Shown here: positions 59,701 to 64,000 of the stretch, piece by piece | Layout of the letters: each line of letters opens with the position of its first letter | Numbering within the stretch: the stretch's first letter is position 1 | Assembly (NCBI RefSeq): GCF_032362555.1 | Contig: NC_083511.1 | Location: 7,998,001 to 8,062,000 of the forward strand | Reading direction: 5' to 3' | Origin: Amyelois transitella | Lineage: Eukaryota > Arthropoda > Insecta > Lepidoptera > Pyralidae | Length of the DNA: 64,000 nt | Made by a program: the position numbers and the translations under genes | The notes under the pieces: generated by a model | Seen by the model: only the letters and a program-made list of their open reading frames with translations | What the model was told of the DNA's origin: nothing | Databases searched by the model: none

Positions 59701-62700
59701 CATTTCGTTTTCACTCTATTTTTACGTAGGTGTACTCATTTCGGACGGAAAATGTTAAACATGAACATAAACTCTTCGTTTCAGGTAGCAGGGTCGTCAT
59801 GTTTAATTATTAACTGCGGCATATTGATCCATCGTTCTTCAGGGGATTAGAGTTTCGAAACTTGCAAACTCCCGTGTTTCTGAAATATTAGCCGATTTAT
59901 TTAAGTTTCAGGTCAAATTTAGGTCTCCAATACCTATATTTGGTGTGTGGTTGTGGTTCTGAAATATTAGAAACGATTAATAATAAATACGAATCGCATT
60001 TGAGCTTATCATTGGAAAAGTTTTTCAACCACTAATGAGAGAAAAAGTAATCAAGATAGTCCGATCCAAGGCTAGAAAAGAACTTTTTTCCATACATTTT
60101 GGAACATTATGAGAGTATGATAACTTGGCATTGACGTTGCTCTCAAAATTCTTAGCCCTAATGAATCCACTGTTTAAGTAGCATATGCGATTGGTGATAT
60201 TTTCCTTATTGCCTTTAGATTATTTCGCCCAAAATTGTAAACAATATAGCACCATGACCAGCCGTGACCGATAGCCTTGGCTGGTGAGTGGTTCACGAAG
60301 GCAGCCAAAGGTTTCTCGTGTCTCGACTTTGTTTCACAACACTCTGCGCAGTTAGATTCTGGTTTTTGAATTGCCAACAAAAATAATATTATCTAATTTG
60401 CGGTCATGTTCATTTTGTTCATTGTATTTAGTCATTGACATTTCAAAATGTAGTTTAGACCTTTATGGGAAGTTTTTTAATTATCAAAATAACTCTCTTA
60501 GAAAACGGTAAATTAATTAAATGTTGAATCGTATTTACAAACAATAATATTTTAAACAATTATAACCAGTATAATGTTATAAATCTTAAAGCAATAAGTA
60601 TAAATGATTTTATCTTATCATAGGTCTTCACAGTGGCACTTATTATTTGTAATATATTATATCAGTTAAGATAATACCATCATCACTGATTATGATTTTC
60701 TATGATTAAACAATTATTTTTTTAATAAAACGTGTGAATGTAAGTCTTTATTAAAAAATGTTAAATTTATTAAAATTACCGGCCACCTACCAAATGTGTC
60801 CTTGAGAAAAGAACCTGAATTTATATATATTAAAATCCGGTTAAGTTTTTCTTTATTATTTTTCCCATGATATTATTATAATTTAATTTGTAACTTTACG
60901 TTCCCAATAAAAGTTTTAATCTGTTGACATTACCAGAAGCGAAACCACTCTCAGATTCATACTAGCACCAGGCACCGCGTGTGTCTGATGACGAAAATAA
61001 CGGCAATGTTCGGCTGGGCTAACCTCAGACTAATTAAATTTGCTGACCGACACGAGCCTTTGAGGATTCACGACGTGCCTTTAGACGTGCTTCGAATCCT
61101 CGTCATAAAGTCGACATCTTTCACTGGCATGCACGGACCTCTTATAACAGGGCCTTTTTTTACAAATGGTTGAGATAAATTGGACAATAACACCATTTAT
61201 CTATAACAAAATTAAGGTAAATAATTCATGATCATAACAAAATTTTATCAATAATCTTTAGTTGCATAAAATGGAAGAACTATATCGTGAGCGAGTTCAA
61301 GATTATACTTATCGGTAACTCATTATTTAAGCATTGACATTAAAGTTTAATAGTATTCGTGAACACCGGTATTAAACTTTTTTTTTTTTTGTTTTTACAG
61401 TTGAGATATTTCATCACTAACTGAGTCATTGAGTTTTTCTACAAAGCCATGACAGCCTTAGTACATAATTCATTCACAGATTCTCGAACGATAATTCTAA
61501 CCTTGAAATGACTCTGGCTAGAGCTGACGTGTAATACTTAATAAAACCAGTGTCATCCATATTTCGTTAATCACGTTTGTGTGTGCAAAATTCAAAGTTT
61601 TATATGATTACAAAATACTTTTCATTCATGCCAATCTTCATTTCGTGGCTTGTCCCAGTTGCCTCCTTGTGGTGACCCAGACATGACAATATCCTGTAAT
61701 TATTTTCCTATTGCATTTTAACCTCTGTCCACCTTCGGTCTATCACTATGTGGCAAATAATGTTACGTATTTATGACAACGACAAGGCATCTCTAGTGCT
61801 ATTATAAGATGATATTTATGTCGCATTCTATGTTTGATTGTGTGTGTTTTTATCAACCTCTTATTTCAACAAACAATAGAACTGTTTGTCAGAGGAGTAA
61901 CTGGCACTAAATATAACTTAAATGTTTTCACAATGGCACAAAATATGTCTTTTTCTTTGATCATAAATTTCGGGTATTTTTATAAGCTTAACCTTTTCTC
62001 AATACGAAACATTCATTTTTTTCAGTAATTGTGATTCCGAGTAAACTATTATTAATGTTAGCTATTAAATTAATCGGACACAACTTTTATCTGTTATAGA
62101 TTGAGCTAGGAAATAATACTCGTAATAGTCTATTAATTGACGATTAATAGCTTAACAGCTTTCCAATCATATCGGATTGTTGATTGTCTCAAATTCAAGT
62201 GTCATGTTTTTCATAAATCTTACATGGACTACAAATTAGAATAAACATTACCAGTTACACAAATCAACTTAGGGGATTTTACATTCACTGGTTAGTTCTT
62301 TATTAAAAATATTAATTATTTAATTCTACTCTTCTGGAAGCGTTGCAGAAAATTTTCAGTTAAAATTTTTCATTAAAATATGTATGTTCTACTTACCTCA
62401 TAAAGAGAAAGTATTAAAATAACTATTTCAAATTACAACTGTAAATAATTATATCCGTTACGTATATAAAGGTCAATTATGTTTATCACTAAGAATTGCC
62501 AATGATAATAATAATGACGAATGGTAAGTGGTAAATTGCAATAAACTTAAAGGGCATTGTTAAACTGTAAATAATTGTTTTAATTAAAAATACTCGTACC
62601 ATGGGCTGTCTAAACGAAATGCCGGAGCTTGGAAGGACATTTAACAATGAAATTAACCCTAGTTTATCAATAGTTCAGTTGGTTAGATTATGATAATAAC

Positions 62701-64000
62701 TGACATTTCTTTCAGTTGCCTTGCTAAAACTCCGCACTGTTATGTATTATTATGTCTCTTGATTGAATTTTTATAAGATCTAGGAATATTTTCATTCAAA
62801 CTCTAGTAGTAGTTGTTATATTTTGTACAAATATTTTAAAATATTTAAGGCTTTCGAGAAATCGCATCCATAACGCACTAGGGCCAACAAAGCGGTGTTT
62901 TGTTACTAAAAATGCAAGGTAGATTGTAGTAAGCAATACCAGTTTGTTGTACAAAACTGGCATAAACATCTCTTGGTACCACGGTGGTAGTGTTGTGAAA
63001 CACAGCCGGTGCCGAGTTCAACTACCGAAACCGGTCGGAGTGGTCGCGCTCCGTCCTCCGAAATAGGGCTTCACTTTCACAATTTATCGTTTTATTTCCG
63101 TTATGTAAAAACTATAGTTCAAATCGGAATTTGTGGTAGAAAAGCACAATTATCGTAATAAAAGCTACTAAGCTACTTTTGATCGAGTTCATAAATAAGA
63201 AGGTTTAATCAGCTTGCTTTTGTGTAATTGTCACTTATTGTCACCTCATTCATGAACTGATTTTTTTTTTTTACTAAGCAAGTGTACTATTACGCCCATA
63301 TCTAATATTGTTTATATGAAATTGATAAGATTATTCTACCTATATTCCCGCATACATACTTAACTGCATTCTAACGATATGCGAGATTAAAATAATTGCC
63401 ATTACCTTCTTACTTTAAGTATAGTCTACAATGCTCCTTGCCACGAACGGACATCGAGGTCAAGGAATGGTCAGTATACAAGGAAAATTGTTGTAGAACA
63501 GGCTTTTAGAACAACGCCAATTTAGTCTCAAACAAGCTATCAAATGTCAAATGTATTTGACTCGTCAGTTATAAGGTCCCAGTTAATAAAACCTGGTTGA
63601 AGACCAGGGGGATGATTTGGATAAGAGAGTTGTTTGTAACTAAAAGTGCCTACTACATACACACTACACTTCTTAAGAGCCTCTCTCTCTCTCATCACTC
63701 ATCTAATTAAAAATTCACTAGCTCCCTATTTGTTAACATTGTTTTTTGCGCTATAATGTTATAAATATAGGGAATAACGGTGTTTCAGCCATTGCGACAC
63801 GTTTTACATTAATCTGTCAACAAAGTTGCAAATCTTTCTAGAATGTAGAAACTTGGCTATCCTCCGCGAATATATAATTTATTTTGATTTTGAGACAGCT
63901 CTCTTCAAAGGTGAGCCGTCTAGTTAGTAATGAATGTACAATTACCCAAGTTGTGCGAAGTGAACAATTATATCGTTTTGAAGTAGCTGGCGTGAGATCT
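50761..64000 (+). other. Probable remainder of Kdm3 intron 1 or intergenic sequence
   Basis: I searched by eye for the next KDM3 exon (a Trp-rich segment after the first exon) and for other conserved proteins and found none. A (CT)n run is at 63680-63693. Short GC-rich patches occur near 55,250, 56,820, 59,040 and 61,000 without a coding frame I trust. Confidence 0.35.

Noticed and set aside
61062-61101. GAGGATTC/GAATCCTC hairpin
   Set aside because: Only 8 bp of stem with a 24-nt loop; expected by chance in 64 kb.

Overview
This window looks like nuclear DNA from a moth or butterfly (Lepidoptera). It is AT-rich, and its genes are split by short introns with GT...AG borders. It carries a Lep1-type non-autonomous Helitron ending in CTAG, tRNA-derived SINE fragments, RTE-like LINE tails ending in (ATGT)n, and other short interspersed families I associate with Lepidoptera. 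All identifications are from reading the sequence and remembered protein families; no search was run.

Layout. Positions 1-20,260 hold no coding gene I can recognise, only transposon relics, a perfect 68-bp foldback and blocks of higher-complexity non-coding sequence. A compact cluster follows at 20.3-46.8 kb: DPCD (+, cilia-linked, 3 exons), NOP16 (-, 60S ribosome assembly, 3 exons), TEX10/Ipi1 (+, 60S ribosome assembly, 2 exons), a large REEP1-4-type ER-shaping gene here called ReepA (-, two alternative first exons and at least two alternative ends, about 29.0-45.7 kb), and the first coding exon of a KDM3-type histone H3K9 demethylase (+, from 46,643). From 46.8 kb to the end I found no further exon; this is probably the long first intron of Kdm3 with more repeats.

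Organisation. The genes form alternating pairs. DPCD and NOP16 are tail to tail. NOP16 and TEX10 are head to head across 839 bp, and both act in large-subunit ribosome assembly. TEX10 and ReepA are tail to tail with interleaved poly(A) signals. ReepA (distal promoter) and Kdm3 are head to head across 964 bp. A full match to the RFX X-box consensus lies just upstream of DPCD, which fits a ciliary gene.

I found no CRISPR array, phage, operon or other exotic system. The most interesting items are regulatory and architectural: the X-box, the ribosome-assembly promoter pair, the ReepA splice acceptor hidden inside a coding exon, a TTAA-flanked perfect foldback, and a 600-bp element with terminal inverted repeats next to a ReepA exon.
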